From assembly GCA_023614405.1 (NCBI GenBank), contig CM042688.1, forward strand, positions 439,942,028-440,006,027: a DNA stretch of 64,000 bases, given 5' to 3'. Below are positions 11,680-23,240 of the stretch, in pieces. The notes beneath the pieces were generated by a model. It did no database searches. It was given only the letters and a program-made list of their open reading frames with translations, and was not told the DNA's origin. Within the stretch, counting starts at the first letter, position 1; each line of letters starts with the position of its first letter. Both the position numbers and the translations under genes were made by a program. This stretch comes from Avena insularis (lineage: Eukaryota; Streptophyta; Magnoliopsida; Poales; Poaceae).

Positions 11680-12154
11680 GGATGTGGCCTCCTTCTCCTC
11701 TCCACACACTCTCTCACAAGCTCTCTCATATGCCCCAAGGTTGACATCTTCTCCCCCTTGCTTGCCTTGTCCATTGCCACTAGAAATGATGCTCGGCGAA
11801 GCCCTGCTCTAAACCTTCTCCTCCACCAACACTACCATGGTGTAGCTTTGTTGGAGTTCCCAGGGATCCTATACTTCCGCTACCCGGCTAGAGCAAGAGA
11901 TCGGGAGTCGTCGGCACACTGAATGTGTGAGCGATTACGGAGGCGCTTGCCATCTATGGTGCTGATCGTCTGCACGTCATTGAGGAGGTCGTGTACCATC
12001 TACATCAACCATGTTTGTTTGCGGGGATGTTATCCCGCTCACGGACTACGAGGGTGAGTCCATATGTAACCATTATAAAGTATCGCCTAGATTCGATCTT
12101 GGCAGTTGCAAACTGTAGGAATTTTTTTGTTTTGTGTGCAACGAACCGCATCAG

Positions 12155-12167
12155 TGGTATTAGAGCC
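12155..12167 (+). other. Copia primer binding site (initiator tRNA-Met)
   Basis: TGGTATTAGAGCC starts one base after the LTR end. It differs by a single C-to-T change from the usual TGGTATCAGAGCC. Confidence 0.85.
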
Positions 12168-12945
12168 AGGTTTATGTGTAGATGCTTTGTATGGTTAGAA
12201 CACATGGAGATGTGGGCATTGATAAGTCTTGTTATTGCAAATCCCTTGTATTTCAAATATTGGTGGCATAGTGGGATGAAGCGGCCCGGACAAACTTTAT
12301 ATGTCCTCGCACATGAGACTTGTTCCACCCTTGACATGCAACTCTTTTTGCATAAGTTGCTACCGGGTGTCTGTCTCTCCCACTATAGTTGATATCTAAT
12401 TTACAATGGTCTGCTAAATAACTTGGTTATCACCGTTGTGGCTGAAGTTCGTAGGTAGAACGGTTCTATCCTAGAAAGCCCACATCCGTGTAAAATATGC
12501 AAAAATAAATTAGAGACGTCTAACTTGTTTTTGCAGGGCATGTGAAGTGATATGGTCTGTGATACAAATGTTGGTGTATGCAATGTGTTTTATTGTAAAA
12601 CAACCGATATGAGCCATATGGTTGTTATTTTAGTTTATGGTCTGCGTGCCGGAAAATGGAAATCCATGTAATTAGATTAGTGGAGAACAACCTTAATGGT
12701 GGCGCCATGGACCTTGGTGAGACACCGGTGGAATGATGGAGATCATGCCATGAAGCACGGGATGGAGATCGAATGCGAGAAGGACCATATCATATCACAT
12801 TATATATGCATGTGATGTTTATCCTTTGATGCATCTTATTTTGCGTTGATTTTATCGCCTAGGTAGTATTTGACTGTCTTGGTAGCACTATAAGATGATC
12901 CCTCCCACTAAATATCAACATAATAATATGTTCTTCCTTAGTATG
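12168..12945 (+). other. Copia untranslated leader, left part
   Basis: Non-coding sequence between the primer site and the Gypsy-2 insertion. It continues at 24837-25229. No long frames and no repeats. Confidence 0.6.
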
Positions 12946-14556
12946 TGATGGCCCAAAATATATCGAGCTCGTTGGGGAACCCCAAGAGGAAGGTATGATG
13001 AGCACAACAACAAGTTTTCCCTCAGTTATGAAACCAAGATTATCAATCCAGTAGGAGCAAGGAAACACCTCCAAGGTGTTGCTAGCTGGACTTTGGCAGG
13101 GCGCACTACCGGTGCCAGCAGCAACTTGGAAACCTGCACAACACAACCACAGAACTTTGCCCCCAACTTACAGTGAGGTTGTCAATCTCACCGATTTTGC
13201 TGAAAACAAAGGATTAAACGTATTGTGTGGAAGAAAGTAATAGTTTGCAGAAAGTAAATAGAAAAGCGATGCAGTTGTAGATTGATGATAAAAGAAAGGA
13301 CCAGGGTCCATAGTTCACTAGTGGTGGCTCTCCTTAAGATAGATGACATGTTGGGTGAACAAATTACAGCGGGGCAATTGACAAACATCGAGAAAGCAAT
13401 ATGCATATACTACTCATCTTGACTCCTTTGAGATTCGATTGGGCATTACAACATTATACATAGACGGTAATCCAACTGCATCTATGACTAATAATCCACC
13501 TTCAGGTTATCATCCGAACCCCCTCCAGTATTAAGTTGCAAGCAACAGATAATTGCATTACGCATTGTGTGTAAAGTAAACAATACGATTGTTCTATGAA
13601 CAAAGGATTGTTCTATGAACAAAGGATTGTTGTTTTATCCCTAGTAGCAATAGCACATCTAGTACCTTAGAGATTTCTGTCACTTCCCCAGATTACTAGA
13701 GGCATGAACCCACTATCGAGCATAAATACTAACTCTTGAAGTTGCTAGCATCTACTTGGCCAAGATAGCTACTAACAACGGAAAGCATGCAAGATCACAA
13801 ATAACAAAGACATGATATAATCAATAATCAATCTGAAATAGCATATCAATATCCATCGGATCCCCGCAAACACAACATGTAGAATTACAAATGGATGATC
13901 TTGATCATGAACGGAGATCACAAGATCTAAACATGATAACACAAAGGAGAAGAACCAGCCATATAGCTACTACATGGACCCGTAATCCAAGGATGAACTA
14001 CTCATGCATCACACCAGAGGCTTGCATGGTGATGAAGAAGGCCTCCAGGGTGAATTCCCCTCTCCGGTAGGGTGCCGCGAAGAGCTTCAAATCCCTCCCA
14101 CTCTAGGGATGGAGATGACGGCGGCTACAGACTCTTTCGTGGAATTTTTATTGGGTACTTAGGGTTTTTGTATTGGAGGCATCTTATAGGAGAAAGGGGA
14201 GGCCGAGGGGGTGCCTGGGCTGGCCACACCACCCCCTGGTGCGGGCCAGGACTTGCCGCACGGCCAGGTGGTGTGGCCTCCCTCTAGCCCCTCCCCGTCT
14301 CGTATTCTGGCTCTGTGTGTCCCTCGGTGAAAAACTGACTTTGTCTTTTGTCCCGTCCAATTTCGAGAATATTCATTTTCTGACCTTCTTGGAACCAAAA
14401 ACAGCAGAAAACAGGCAGCTGGCACTGTGGCATCTTGTTAATAGGTTAGTCCAAGAAAGTGTATAAAAAGTACTCCAAAATGTGGACAAAACATAAGAAA
14501 GTAGATAAAACCAAGCATGGAACATCAAAAATTATGGATACGTTAGCAACATATCA
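12946..14556 (-). repeat. Gypsy-2 3' LTR
   Basis: A 1,611-bp LTR. On the minus strand it starts TGATATGTTGC. It shares the stretch CCAAAAACAGCAGAAAACAG and neighbouring sequence with the Gypsy-1 LTRs but differs toward its other end. Confidence 0.9.
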
Positions 14557-17317
14557 ACATCCCTAAGCTTAACTCCTGCTCATCCTCGAGTAGGTAAGTG
14601 ATAAAAAGAAAGAATAATTTTTGAGGTGACATGCACCATCATAAACTTGATCATAGTATTTGTAAAACATTGATAGCTGGGATCATAGTACTTCAACATA
14701 GCATGAAAGACAAAGTTCTAACAATAAGACAAAGCAACTATTGTTGCAACATGAAAAGGCACAAACAAAAGATTCATGAATAACAATGCTTTGCAAGACG
14801 TTTGTTTGTTTCACATAAAGAAAGCATAGAATAGTGGCATTCATCTTGTCCCTCATAGAGTAGTAAACATATATGCATAGGACACCTTCAAAGTTCATAA
14901 GAGTGACTAGATACAAATAGTTTAAGAACAAGCAATATCAAAGTTATGCATCAATCAACAAGTCTTGGGACAATGCACATAGAACTAAGAATGGCCACTA
15001 TGCTCTCAAAGTAGGTGCATAAAGATAGAAGGTGGAGACTCAACATAAAAGTAAAAGAAAGGCCTTCATAGAAGGAAGTAGGGATTCAAGTTTCATAAAG
15101 AGCTTCCAAAAATTATAGTACTTGTTAGCTTTTAGCTCTCATTGCCCCTATCATAAGCATCTTGAAGTGATTAAGGTTAAAGTGAACAAACTATGTTGTA
15201 TATGCTTGACGAAGTATAAGTTGGAAATCTCATGTCCCTTGAATACGAGGGCCGCTCCTCATGCTACTCAAGTTTAGTTACTGGTAAGTTCTTGTCATAG
15301 TAAGTACATGTGTATCATAGAGAACCGCCAACGGGGTACCCCTTACCCGATGATACGGAAGAATCCCCATATCAAAATTACAAGGCAAGGAGACAACGAG
15401 CATCTCAACAATCTTCTTATTTACCATGGGAAAATGGTGCTTTTTTCTCTCTTTCCTCTTTTCTCATATCTCTTTTTTTCTCTTTTTTCTTAATATCTGA
15501 CTCTTTTTTTATAAGAAGAATGCTTCATAGACAGCACATTATGGTTACACTGAAGGTTTCCACCATGTCGACATGGATTAGACCAGCGGCCCAGGCATTT
15601 CTCTAACATACATACATAACTCCATGGACTTACATGCTCCCCTTTCATTTCACACCGATGACATCCATAGACAAAAGAGCATGATATCAACTAGGTACAA
15701 AGTACAAGTGCAATGTTGAAAGTGTTCCCCATGAAAGCATGGTTCTGCTAATGCCCAACATATAAGTGCAAGCATATACAACGTAGACGACACAATGGTT
15801 CAAGTTTATTAAGGTCAAGAAAAGTAAAGTGTGCCATCAAGTTTGTGAGAGCTTTAATCACTAGTTTTCTCCTAACAAGTTTAATTCGGAAGGTAGATAA
15901 AAACATGAATATACTTGGAATAGCAAATGCTAATAGGTAGGTATGGTGGACTCTTTGGAATAACTTGGTTTTAGGAGTTGGATGCATGAGTGGAACTCAT
16001 ACTTGGTTATGGAGGCTAGCAAAAGACTAGGAGTGACCAACTAAGAGAGCAATAATGGCCATAATCATGCAGAGCGAAAAAACATCATTAATCAAAGCAT
16101 AAAGTGATACTACAAGTCGAAAAATAAAGGATCATAAAGGCTTATGGTGACTTGGGATAGTCATAACATGGTGTGAGCATGTGACAAGTCAACCCAAATA
16201 AAGCATCAAAGGAGAATACCACAATACTATGCTTTAATATGCTAAAACAACACATGATTCTTCAAAGGCACATTAAGCAATCTCAATTGTTTATAACATG
16301 TCATGTTACAGCAAAGATCACTAAGAATAAAGCCAAAACAATATCAAGCATGGCATGACAAAGCATAGGCCATAGTCAAAAACAAGCTCTCTTTACCACT
16401 TAAGCATGAACTTTTCCTACTCTTCTCCAATCCAAACCAAACTATTTGAAAACTAATGTATGAAAGAGGGGGTCCAACCAATTTATTCAGAAAACTAAGA
16501 AAACCAAGCAAACAAAAACCAAAAACAAAAAAACGAAAAAGAAGATGCTCCAAGAACAACACAACTTTGCATGACACAATAAAAATGAAGTGTTTGGAAA
16601 AAATCTGGAATTTTTATTGATGAAGAAGGGGATGCCTTGGGCATCCCCAAGCTTTGATGCTTGTACTTGTTGGATATTTCTTGGAGTGACACAGGGTGGC
16701 ATCCCCAAGCTTGAGCTTTAGTTTATTCTTCATCTCATTACATCATTCATTCCATACACCTGAAATTTTTCTTCATACAAAACTTCACATAATCTTTATT
16801 AGCAACATTAGTGCACTCAAGATAATAAGTCTTTAGGTTCAGTTTCAACACCAATAAAACTTCCATTAAAACACAAGCTACTGTAGCACTTCCCTCAAAA
16901 ATCTCAATTCCCCAAAAGAACTCAAAAAGGAACCAACAAGAAGCAAATGCAAATAATGGCAGAAATCTGTCAAAACAGACCAGCAGGTAAAACCAATTTT
17001 TTCGAAGACCTTATGTTGCTCAAATAGAAAAGCGTTGAACTAACGAAAGTTAGATAACAACCTGGGGAAGAAGCAAAAAAATGCATGCCTCAAAACAACG
17101 TACAGAGATTTTACATGAATTTTTACCAGCAACTTTCCCAATCATTACTTCTCTATCATTAGAGGTTACTCTTGGCACAAAAATCAAATAAAAAGGATAA
17201 GGAGCGGTTATTACAGAAGTAATAACTTCCAAGACTCATCTAAAACTTTTGGGTTATCTCCCAATAAGTACTTTTCTTTATAGCCTTTAAGTTAGGCATA
17301 AGAAGCAAGAAAAAGAA
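14557..17317 (-). other. Gypsy-2 non-coding 3' body
   Basis: It begins with the polypurine tract (minus strand TAAGCTTAGGGATGT). The rest is AT-rich, lacks pol motifs in all frames, and closely matches 4222-7144 of Gypsy-1. Confidence 0.75.
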
Positions 17318-18398
17318 TCAAGTGTTCTCAAATGAAGAAGCATTAAGAGCAAATTTTGTTTTCATAGGAGAGGCAAAAGAAATCTTCTCTCTCTTCTTAG
17401 GGAAGTGTTCTATACCTTTCTTGAGTGGGAGTTGATATTTAATGTTGCCTTCTATCATATCAATAATGGCACCAACAGTTCTAAGAAAAGGTCTTCCCAA
17501 AGTAATAGGACAAGAAGCATTGCATTCAACATCCAAAACATAGAAATCAACGGGGACATAGGCATTATTAACCATAATAAGAACATCATTAATACTCCCC
17601 ATGAGTTTCTTTTTAGCATTATCATCAAGTGGGACATTGAAATAACAATCTTCCAATGGTGGCAATTCAAGCATATCATTAATCCTTCTAGGCATAATAG
17701 AAACACTACTATCAAGATCACATAAAGCTTTGAAATCAAAATCATTCACTTTGATATTAATGATGGGTTCCCAACCATCTTCTTGTTTTATAGGAATAGA
17801 AGCTTTATGTTTCATATTTTCTTCTTTAATCTTTATGAGACCATCAGTAATGTGTTTTGTAAAGGCCATATTCATAGCACTAGCATTAGGACTTTTAGCA
17901 ATATTTTGTAGGAACTTAATAACTTCAGAGATGTTGCAACCATCAAGATCAAAATCATAATTATCATCTAAAGTAGTAGAGCTATTATTAGTCTCAAAAC
18001 TAGTGGTAATGATAGTAGAAACACTAATGTTTCTAGCAATTTTATCTTCTCTTTCCCACTTAGCATGCAATTCAGCTAATAGTCTAACATTTTCATCAAT
18101 TCTAACTTGTATGGCATTAGTAGCAGCAAAGGGATTATCAATAGTTTCAGGTTTAGCATCCATTTTATTAATCAAAGAGTATTGTGCTTCAGACAAAGAT
18201 GATATATTTCTTTCAGCATTAGAAAGTTTCAATTGCAAACTAGGAATTTCCCTATTTAAGCTCTCAAGTTGATGACTAATATTCTTCAAAAGGGTAGATT
18301 GTTCCTCCATAGTTTTAGTAAATGATTTTTTGTTCATATTGCATTTGCATGAAGTTCTTAGTGGCTCTTTCAACTTCTAAAATTCTTCCTTCACTAGG
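17318..18398 (-). CDS. Gypsy-2 gag C-terminus and retropepsin-like protease
   Basis: A minus-strand frame of 351 codons (17318-18373) plus about 25 upstream bases. An N-terminal coiled-coil-like region (SFTKTMEEQSTLLKNISHQL, LQLKLSNAERNISSLSE) is followed from about residue 200 by a clan AA aspartic protease domain. Its active-site segment is ALCDLDSSVSIMP; the expected motif is D(L/T)GAS, and here DLDSS replaces DLGAS, so the flap-facing Gly and Ala are changed. The later VPLDDNAKK, FYVLDVECNASCPITLGRPF and AIIDMIEGNIKY stretches fit the family. Upstream the family text ERATKNFMQMQYEQ lies in another frame, so one base was lost or gained in the A-run just after it. In the intact element it was fused to the gag at 22173-23093. 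Confidence 0.8.
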
Positions 18399-18887
18399 TG
18401 ACATGGGTATACCCTACAAGTACTCGAGCTTGGTATATACGGCCTGAATACATAGAAGCCCACGATGTCGCCAAGGCCCAAATGAAGAACTCGAGTAACC
18501 TACGGACTCTCGATTGCTTGAAGGACAAGAAGACGCTAAAGATAGAAAGTTCAAAAGGGAAAGCCCTAACTTGTAACCGACTCGACCTGCTACCCGAGAC
18601 CTATCCTATCTATATAAAGGCTAGGAGGGGGCAGCGAGGAGGACACATGCAACCCTAGTTTCCACAACCCTCGCTAGATTACATCTGCGCACCATTGTAA
18701 TCTTCGATTCCTTTGATAATTCCACGAGCAGACAAGTAGGAGTAGGGACCTCTACGAGGCCTCAACCTGGGTAAATCTTCAAGTCCCCTGTGTGCTTGTT
18801 TGCTAGCCGATAGATGTCTCTAGCGCTCCCTCCTTCTCCAAAACCCAAGTCCATAACAATGGGCATTGATGAGTTAAACCCTCGTCA
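18399..18887 (+). repeat. 5' LTR of the gag-only gypsy
   Basis: A 489-bp LTR with a TATA box at 18611-18618 (TATATAAA). The last 207 bp (18681-18887) match 21961-22167 with few differences. Confidence 0.88.
18611..18618 (+). promoter_or_regulatory. TATA box of the gag-only gypsy LTR
   Basis: TATATAAA in a GC-richer context inside the 5' LTR. The 3' LTR remnant lacks this part. Confidence 0.6.
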
Positions 18888-21118
18888 ATTGGCGCCGTCT
18901 GTGGGAAATGGGAGTGCTGATGTTGCGGCTTCTTCGGCCCCATCAACCGTGATCTACAACTCCGCAACAGCGGAGATTCGCCAGCTCTTCGGCGCGTTCG
19001 ACTTCACCGTCCACACGCCGTCCACTCGCCCGGCTTTCGAGTCTGTGGGCGACAGGATCAGCCTGGCAATAGGGAGCTTCCGCTTCCAAGTTGGTCAGAT
19101 GGGCACGCTTTGCATGCTTGACCAGCCGACGGTGCCGTCGATTGCCCCAGCATCATGGTTCCCCCCATCGATCGGCACCCTCAGTGAGCTCAACTCCCCG
19201 ACAACAGTCGAGAACACGGTCAACGACAACAGTCGTGACTCCGATCTGAGCGATCTAGCCACTGAAGATGGAGCCTACAGCTCCGGATCTGAGAGCTGTG
19301 GAAGCAGCAGCTTCCCCAATCACTTCATGTGCGCCGTCATCAATGCAGGCGATACCTCTGCCAACCGCGACAACACGGGCAATTGTGGTAACGAAACCGA
19401 CCTGCCTCTCGGTGGCAGTGGTGGCAACAGCGGCAATCGCATCCCCGTCAACAATGGAGGAGCAGTCGAGCCTCCGACCATAACAAACGAGCAAACCAGC
19501 GAACGCGTCACGATCAGGCTCAACGAGCAGGAGTGGGCTCGCTGCCGTGAGGCCTTACGAGGCACCCCTTACCTTTCGGGTCACACAAGAACTGCTAATG
19601 GGATACCATTGGCTCCTGAAGGAGGAATTCAAGCGCCAAGTGCAAACAATCGCGCAACTCGAGGCGCACAAAAAGGCGGCAGACGAGTCGAGCCTCCGAC
19701 GTGCTAGGCTCTCCTCCCACGGAGGATCCTCATCAAAGGGAAACGAGTACCTCGCAAACAGGAGACGATCTCGGATGGCCCATCTCACCGAGCAGGAGCG
19801 CATAGAAGCTGTAAAAGTCCTCGACTTCAGCTCTATGGCAGTCGATACGCGGGGCAACATGGTCCCCAAGACGCCACAGGCCGCGGTGACCGCAGCCACC
19901 ATGTACCTCCTCAACAATCAGCCGCCAGCTAGAGATCCCTGAGCCGCTATGCACCGATTTACGATCGCAGGCTTGGGATTGGTCGAAGCCGCCCTTGACA
20001 AGGAACCAACACCGGAGCCGAAAAAAGGCAAAGCGCTAGCAAAGCGCTACTCCTCGCCCTCATCCAGCGACGATAGTCACGACCTGTCTCGACGCTGCCG
20101 CTCACGGAGACACGGCCACGACTACGACGCGCGTGATGACATCACGCAGCGTAAGATCGACAAATCAAGGGCGCGACGTGCCCGGTCGACTAAATCGGAA
20201 GAAGAAGATGTGGAGCTCTACGACACCAGATGCTTCAGCAGGTCCATCAGGCAAAAGCGAATGCCCAAGGGGTTCAAACTCCCGTCGGAGATCCCGAAGT
20301 TTGACGGCCTACAGGACCCGAAGATCTGGCTGGTGGACCACATCTCTGTCAGGCTCCATGGCGGCAGTCGAAGCACGGCCATGCAATGCCTACAGCTACA
20401 GCTGCACGGCGTCGCCCGAGCATGGCTCAACAACCTCCCGCACAGATCCATTCGCAGTTGGGATGAGCTGGTTTATAGCTTTGTGCGCAACTTCAAGGGC
20501 ACCTACAAGCGGCCAACGTCAATCGAAGAGCTGAGATGCTGCCAGCAAAGATCGGGTGAATCTCTACGCTCTTACATCCAAAGGTGGTCCATCATCAAGA
20601 ACTCCGCATAGAATATCTCGGAGGATCACGCAATTGATGCATTCAATGGCGACGTTTACTGCATAGAGCTCAGGGAGGAGCTGGGCCGCTCAAAGCCCAA
20701 GACCATCGACCACCTGATGGAAATCGCGAATCGGTGGGCCGATGGAGAAGATTCGGTGAAGAATCGCATTCACTCCGATGAGGAGGCAGAATTCGAGCGC
20801 AGACACGATCGCCGAGGCAAACGCCGCATGCACATCTACGATGACCGCGACGACGTCAACATGGTCGCAACCGGCTACCCCGACAAACGCGATGACAACC
20901 GCAACAGCGAATACCGTAGCGGTGGATACCGCGACTCCGGGAAGACCACACAAGTGTGGCAACACCGCGATCGTGATGAAGCACCCGCGACATCAATTGA
21001 AGACAAACTGTCCGGGCCATGTATGGTCACTTCTACATCGACAAGCATGATGGGAAGAAGAAGTCCAGCCACCTCCTCAAGGACTTCCGCGAGTTCCTCA
21101 AACTACATGAGGGATTAG
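18814..21118 (+). pseudogene. Gag of the small gypsy (retrotransposon gag domain), broken
   Basis: Reading starts in or just after the 5' LTR. The first frame (18814-19707) is a Ser/Thr/Asn-rich N-terminal region. A frameshift near 19600 leads to 19547-19942 (LTEQERIEAVKVLDFSSMAV), an in-frame TGA at about 19940, a basic linker, and the gag core (RQKRMPKGFKLPSEIPKFDG; AWLNNLPHRSIRSWDELVYS; SGESLRSYIQRWSIIKN). After an in-frame TAG at 20609 it goes on with KTIDHLMEIANRWADGEDSV and an Arg/Asp-rich tail. A second frameshift near 21018 returns to frame 1 (HFYIDKHDGKKKSSHLLKDF). Protease and polymerase are absent. Gag would form the particle; this copy cannot without repair. Confidence 0.85.
18890..18905 (+). 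other. Primer binding site of the gag-only gypsy
   Basis: TGGCGCCGTCTGTGGG begins two bases after the LTR end. TGGCGCC pairs with a tRNA ending GGCGCCA; the rest differs from the tRNA-Asp sites of Gypsy-1 and Gypsy-2, so another tRNA was used. Confidence 0.7.
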
Positions 21119-21239
21119 CTCGGATGAACCGCAACGCAGTCAAAAGAGGCTACAGAGCCGCTCCAGGCGCCGTTGCACATGGCGCTCCGCCACCGCCACC
21201 TGGAATGCCCCCAAACGCAGCAGAAGACTTCGATTACTT

Positions 21240-21960
21240 TAGTCCTTGCTCGAGTCTTCGACTCCACCAAGTACTCGGGGGCTACTCCCATAGGGAGCGC
21301 TGGTCGCGCACCCTACGATTTTTTTCTTTTTCTTTTATAGGAACATGAACAATCAAAGCAAAACCCAATTACTCGAAGCACGGTTCGACTATGGACATGG
21401 GTTACTCCCATAGGGAGCGTCGGAAGCAAATTTGACTGAAACAAGCAAATAAAGACGACAACAGTCGCAAAAGTACTTTAGTCCCTGCCTAAGTCTTTGA
21501 CTCAACCAGGCACTTGGGGGCTACATCCATAGGGAGCGCTAGTCGCGCACCCTATGATTATTTGTGCAAAGTATTGTGTGTTGATAACATCCACACTCGA
21601 GGTTTATGGCGACACCGCCTCATAAATTCCCTACAAAGAGATCGCGTCTCCTGGGTCACCCGAATCATCTCCGCGATGATAAAATTTGGATGCCGCACTT
21701 ACAGTGTGAAGATAAGACCTGAATAAGGCCTGGCAACGCATTAAGCTGCACACTACCAGAAATATATCCGTGCCTGCAGGTACGATGAATATGCCTTGAC
21801 GGTCGCGTCAAGTGCTCACACCCATATACTGGAATTAAACTCATGTAAGACCTCCGCGGCTTGAGTCGAATTACACCAGCACTTTTCTGGATTCGAGTCC
21901 AGGGACGCGAGTTCGAGTAGATGGCGTTGTTTCACCCTAAGGTAGTTAACTGATACCGAT
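21240..21960 (+). repeat. 3' non-coding region of the gag-only gypsy with a threefold repeat
   Basis: The block ending GGGGGCTACTCCCATAGGGAGC and followed by a CGCACCCTA-type tail occurs near 21277, 21400 (shortened, 5' part missing) and 21517. No frame or polymerase remnant is visible. A normal polypurine tract and the first 282 bp of the 3' LTR are missing at 21960. Confidence 0.65.
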
Positions 21961-22167
21961 ACATCTGCGCACCATTGTAATCTTCGATTCCTTTGATAAT
22001 TCCACGAGCAAACAAGCAGGAGTAGGGACCTCTACGAGGCCTGAACCTGGGTAAATTTTCGAGTCCCATGTGTGCTTGTTTGCTAGCTGATAGATGTCTC
22101 CATCTCTCCCTCCTTCTCCAAAACCCAAGTCCATAACAATGGGCATTGATGAGTTAAACCCTCGTCA
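21961..22167 (+). repeat. Truncated 3' LTR of the gag-only gypsy
   Basis: It starts abruptly at ACATCTGCGC, equal to position 283 of the 489-bp 5' LTR, and runs to the CTCGTCA end followed by the CTAGG duplication. Confidence 0.85.
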
Positions 22168-22172
22168 CTAGG

Positions 22173-23093
22173 TATTCCAGGTTTGCCATTATAACCATAA
22201 GTATTATTAGGAGGGTAGGGCCTATAATTGTTATTACCATAAGGATTGTTGCCAAAATTATTATTTCTTATAAAGTTCACATCAACTTGCTCTTCTTGAG
22301 CAACCAAAGAGGCTAAAGGAACATGATTTGGATCAATATGAGCCTTCCCATTAACAAGCATAGACATAATAACATCAATTTTATCACTCAAGGAAGAGGT
22401 TTCCTTAACAGAATTTACCTTCTTACCTTGTGGAGATCTTTCAGTATGCCATTCAGAATAGTTGACCATCATATTATCCAGAAGCTTTGTTGCAGCACCC
22501 AAGGTAACGGTCATAAAGGTACCTCTAGCAGCAGAATCCAATAGATTTCTTGAAGAATAGTTCAATCCTGCATAAAAGGTTTGGATAATCATCCAAGTAG
22601 TCCGTCCATGAGTGGGACAATTCTTTACCAAAGATTTCATTCTTTCCCAAGCTTGGGCAACATGTTCATTATCAGATTGTTTAAACTTCATTATTTCACT
22701 TCTCATATATATAATCTTAGCAGGAGGATAGTATTTTCCAATGAAAGCATCTTTGCATTTAGTCCAAGAATCAATACTATTCCTAGTTAAGGAATTCTAC
22801 CATTCTTTAGCTTTTCCTCTCAAAGAGAAAGGAAACAATTTAAGCTTAATGATATCTCCATCTATATCCCTATGCTTTTGCATCTCACATAGTTCAACAA
22901 AGTTATTTAGATGAGAAGCAACATCTTCATTACCAATACCAGAAAATTGTTCTCTCATAACAAGATTGAGTAAAGCAGGTTTTATTTCAAAGAAATTAGC
23001 TTCAGGAACAGGTGGAGCAATAGGTGTGCTCATGAAATCATTGTTGTTGGTGCTAGTTAAGTCACACAACTTAGTATTTTCTAGAGTAGTCAT
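22173..23093 (-). pseudogene. Gypsy-2 gag, N-terminal and core part
   Basis: The start is the ATG at 23091-23093, about 120 bp inside from the primer site. It encodes MTTLENTKLCDL, a Pro-rich linker, then the gag core with GNEDVASHLNNFVELCEMQ and IIKLKLFPFSLRGKAKEW. A TAG stop follows (near 22797) where the family has a Leu codon. The frame then continues: DAFIGKYYPP, NEHVAQAWERMKSLVKNCPT, IQTFYAGLNYSSRNLLDSAA, TKLLDNMMVNYSEWHTE, and an Asn/Tyr/Pro-rich tail. The tail is cut by the nested element at 22168 and resumes at 18398. Gag structural role by family. The single stop would block full-length translation. Confidence 0.85.
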
Positions 23094-23212
23094 TTTTGTG
23101 TGTTTTTGATAAAGAAACAAGCAAACAAAGCAGAAATAAACTAAGCAAAACAAAAACAACAAAGTAAAGAGATTGGTTATGAGGGACTCCCCTTGTGAAG
23201 ATGTCCTTGACT

Positions 23213-23229
23213 CCCCGGCAACGGTGCCA
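23213..23229 (-). other. Gypsy-2 primer binding site (tRNA-Asp type)
   Basis: The plus strand CCCCGGCAACGGTGCCA matches the tRNA-Asp 3' end except for one C-to-T change. It lies 11 nt from the 5' LTR at 23241. Confidence 0.8.
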
Positions 23230-23240
23230 GAAAAATAGCT

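Larger units (their letters stand above)
10426..12153 (+). repeat. Copia 5' LTR
   Basis: A 1,728-bp LTR. It contains a TATA box at 11673-11679 (TATAAAA) and, just upstream, a 34-bp tandem array (11482-11634). The ~30-nt step from the TATA box to the CTCCTCTCC tract suggests transcription starts near 11705. Confidence 0.92.
18399..22167 (+). mobile_element. Small gag-only gypsy element nested in Gypsy-2
   Basis: A 3,769-bp element with the 5-bp duplication CTAGG (18394-18398 and 22168-22172). The 5' LTR is 18399-18887 (TGACATGGG...CCTCGTCA). A TGGCGCC-type primer site lies at 18890-18905. The body encodes only Gag-like protein and then non-coding sequence, and the 3' LTR is a 207-bp remnant (21961-22167). 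Gag text and the repeated ACTCGGGGGCTACTCCCATA-type 3' region fit grass gypsy elements of the Tat/Athila side; lineage is inferred from the Gag only. It inserted into the gag of Gypsy-2 in opposite orientation. Confidence 0.88.

Noticed and set aside
19255..19955. Antisense frames over the gag of the small gypsy
   Set aside because: Shadows of the GC-rich gag; the sense frame matches a known gag.
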